Shown here one piece after another: positions 6,222 to 8,056 of a stretch of 8,056 nucleotides of DNA (position 1 is the first letter of the stretch; the number at the start of each line of letters is the position of its first letter). A program made the position numbers and the translations under genes. The DNA is from Acidobacteriaceae bacterium (GTDB lineage Bacteria > Acidobacteriota > Terriglobia > Terriglobales > Acidobacteriaceae), in NCBI GenBank assembly GCA_030049955.1, contig JASIJX010000524.1, positions 1 to 8,056 on the forward strand. Reading direction: 5' to 3'. The notes under the pieces are model-generated. The model saw nothing but the letters and a program-made list of their open reading frames with translations, was not told the DNA's origin and did not search any database.

Positions 6222-8056
6222 CTGAAGAGAGCCAGCCTGCGGCTTCGGAAAATCATTCGGATTCCAGTGATCATCGCCGCGCAGATAAACCTCAGGCGCG
6301 TATTGCCTTGCCTGCTCGGGCGTGAGAAAGTGCGCGTGCGAAACGCGCTCCTCGCGGTGCGCGCCGGGACCAGTGGAGTTGAACTCCGCGTAGTATGCGG
6401 TGTCGAGCGAATGAGTCTCGCCCGGATGCCACTCACGCCAGCCGGCCGGATCGATCTTGTCGTCCATCTCAGTGTCGAGATAAATGACTGTCGCGTACGG
6501 CCGCCACGGCCTGCCCAGATAGACAGCACCCGTAACGCCTGCGTCGGCGGTCAGCTTGCAGTGGTCGATGACGAAGCCGGAGTCCTCGCCGGGATAATGC
6601 TTGCTCTGCGCAGTAATGAATCCGCCATCATGCGGCGTGGAATGGATCTCGCAGTTGTGGAAGACCGCTTTGCCGTCGCCAAAGAGAAAATCCACATTGC
6701 CGGCAATGTAGCAGTCGTCGAAGTACTGCCGCGCCGCTATACAGCCCGTGCCGTTCGGCGGTGAGCAGTTGCTGCCTGCGTACACCGTGTCCTGGTTTCC
6801 GAGCAAGCGCACGTGATGGAAGATGGCGCGGTCTCCGGTCACCATGAGCGCCAGCGCCTGTGATCCCTGCGGAAGCTGCGGATGCGTGCGATTAAAGTCG
6901 TTCTCGAAGGTGATGTTTTCGGCGAAGAAATTGGCTCCCGTGACATTCACCGTTGCTGAATGCAGCGTTCCCCCGTCGCGGCCCGCGCTGCGGTCGTTCA
7001 CCACAACTGTGCGGCTGGGATCAGGATTGGCGCTGCGAAGCTGGATATTCGGCTTGTCTATTGTTAGAACTTCACGATAGGTGCCGGGCGCCACACTAAT
7101 CACGGCCCCGCCCGTTGCTGGCGCAGCGTCGATGGCTCGTTGAATGGAGAAAAAGTCTCCGGTCCCATCGGCGGCAACATAGAGTGTGTGATCTTCGGGC
7201 GGAATTTTTCCGGCCATCTCCGGTGCCGAATGCAGAGCGGGGAACGGAACGAATCTCGCATCGCAGGCCAAGGGCTGGCCAGCGATGGCATCGGGACCAG
7301 GTGCGGCCGTCACATCCTCACCGCTGGGTGCAAGGTTGCCGCGTTGCGGCCCGAGGACGATCTGCGCGTCCTTATTGTAGAAGACCGAGTGCTGCTGATC
7401 GTCAGAGAAGACGTTATCGAGTCTGAGTTCGAGCTTGTGATCGGCATCGAGTCCCAGGAACGTGTAGGTTCCCGGTGTAAGCACATGCACGTTTTCAAGC
7501 GTGATGTCGCGGTAGATGGGCAGCAGGTTGCCGCTGAAAGTGGTGTAGAGCGGAATAAACACCAGCGGATTGGTCACATTGCGGATGCATACGTTGCGAT
7601 ACACGAGATCGTGCACCAGACCGCCTCGGCTGCGGTCGCTTTTGATGCGAATACCGTCATCCGCGCCGTCGATCGTAAGATCGTCCACCAGCATGTGATC
7701 CACGCCGCCGTCAGTGCCGCTACCGATGGACATGCCGTGCCCGGTATAGAAGTGATTGTGCAGAACCGAGATACTCGACGCCGGCCCGGCTTTGCTCGAC
7801 TTCACCGAGACATCATCGTCGCCGGTATGGATAAAGCAATGCGTGATCGTCACATTGCGCGAGGAGCTGGGGTCGATGCCGTCGGTGTTACGCGCTGTCT
7901 TGGGCGTCATGATCTTGACGCCCCATGCAGTGAAGCCGTCCGTCTGGTACACCGAAACGTGGAAATTCGGTGAGTTGCGCAGCGTGATGCGGTACAGAAT
8001 GAAGTTGTCCGCATGACGCAGCGAGATGAGCGAGAACACGCTTTGCGACTTGTCCT
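6219..8056 (-). CDS. Bifunctional pectinase: GH28 polygalacturonase fused to CE8 pectin methylesterase (5' partial)
   Basis: The visible 611 codons run off the right edge; the N-terminus (signal peptide and early GH28 beta-helix) is missing, and the GTG at 8039 is just an internal Val. The first part is a GH28 domain, which hydrolyses alpha-1,4-galacturonosyl links: NTDGID (7872-7889) and GDDDVSVKS (7797-7823) carry the catalytic aspartates, GHGMSIGSG (7716-7742) the conserved His, and RIKS (7638-7649) the substrate-binding Arg-Lys. A linker at about 7200-7350 contains PLACDARFVPFP. From about 7190 down to 6290 a CE8 domain follows, which removes methyl esters from pectin: the oxyanion Gln in SQALAL, GNQDTVYA (6778-6800), VDFLFG (6678-6695) and LGRPWRP (6499-6518) supply the Gln, two Asp and Arg of the active site. 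Both domains therefore look catalytically intact. De-esterification creates the polygalacturonate that GH28 cuts, so the two activities are sequential. No frameshift or stop separates the domains, so this is one polypeptide. Export is expected for a pectinase but its signal is out of view. Confidence 0.93.
   Translation of the reverse strand, partial: DKSQSVFSLISLRHADNFILYRITLRNSPNFHVSVYQTDGFTAWGVKIMTPKTARNTDGIDPSSSRNVTITHCFIHTGDDDVSVKSSKAGPASSISVLHNHFYTGHGMSIGSGTDGGVDHMLVDDLTIDGADDGIRIKSDRSRGGLVHDLVYRNVCIRNVTNPLVFIPLYTTFSGNLLPIYRDITLENVHVLTPGTYTFLGLDADHKLELRLDNVFSDDQQHSVFYNKDAQIVLGPQRGNLAPSGEDVTAAPGPDAIAGQPLACDARFVPFPALHSAPEMAGKIPPEDHTLYVAADGTGDFFSIQRAIDAAPATGGAVISVAPGTYREVLTIDKPNIQLRSANPDPSRTVVVNDRSAGRDGGTLHSATVNVTGANFFAENITFENDFNRTHPQLPQGSQALALMVTGDRAIFHHVRLLGNQDTVYAGSNCSPPNGTGCIAARQYFDDCYIAGNVDFLFGDGKAVFHNCEIHSTPHDGGFITAQSKHYPGEDSGFVIDHCKLTADAGVTGAVYLGRPWRPYATVIYLDTEMDDKIDPAGWREWHPGETHSLDTAYYAEFNSTGPGAHREERVSHAHFLTPEQARQYAPEVYLRGDDHWNPNDFPKPQAGSLQ

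Noticed and set aside
7140..7973. Long plus-strand reading frame (277 codons) antisense to the pectinase
   Set aside because: It lies wholly inside the GH28-CE8 gene, its translation shows no recognisable fold or motif, and the codon structure belongs to the minus-strand gene with all catalytic motifs.
8037..8039. GTG at 8039 as the start of the pectinase
   Set aside because: The frame continues open to the window edge with GH28-like sequence (DKSQS before VFSLISLRHA), and starting here would cut off the first half of the GH28 beta-helix.
1..8056. CRISPR arrays, tRNA or rRNA genes, transposases, phage or toxin-antitoxin genes
   Set aside because: None was seen on either strand; repeats present are only the small palindromes and the two in-gene repeats described.

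Overview
The window looks like part of a chromosome of an acidobacterium (Acidobacteriota, most likely class Terriglobia). The best evidence is the short omega subunit at the left, whose core reads like acidobacterial RpoZ, next to a canonical Rho factor. GC content is moderately high, GTG starts occur, and the rest of the window encodes exported enzymes of a kind common in soil acidobacteria. The taxonomic call is an inference from family resemblance, not from a search.

Layout, left to right. (1) 79-297 (+) rpoZ, RNA polymerase omega, followed by a probable intrinsic terminator. (2) 529-1779 (+) rho, the transcription termination factor, complete with all catalytic motifs. A good -10 box lies about 80 bases upstream, and the leader is strikingly C-rich and G-poor, like a rut site. 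(3) 1780-1948 holds a long perfect hairpin, which is a bidirectional terminator, and a second nested palindrome of unknown role. (4) 1949-3772 (-) a lipoprotein with a Gly-Ser linker, a small cysteine-bearing beta domain of the bacterial-repeat type, and a phosphoesterase (phospholipase C / acid phosphatase superfamily) catalytic domain. (5) 3773-4061 is a divergent intergenic region with several small dyads. (6) 4062-6197 (+) a secreted multicopper oxidase with all four copper-binding motifs and five closely spaced cysteine pairs. (7) 6219-8056 (-) the C-terminal 611 residues of a large pectin-degrading enzyme that joins a GH28 polygalacturonase domain to a CE8 pectin methylesterase domain; its start lies beyond the right edge.

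How it fits together: the left quarter is core transcription machinery. The remainder is three independently transcribed genes for exported enzymes, arranged convergently and divergently rather than as an operon. Pectin breakdown, aromatic or metal oxidation and phosphate release would suit a plant-litter or peat lifestyle, but co-function is an inference from proximity only. I see no RNA genes, CRISPR arrays, transposases, phage genes or defence system, and no convincing wholly new system. The points most worth a second look are the GH28-CE8 fusion, the rut-like rho leader, the multidomain lipoprotein phosphoesterase with its internal 11-residue duplication, and the nested palindrome at 1869-1912.
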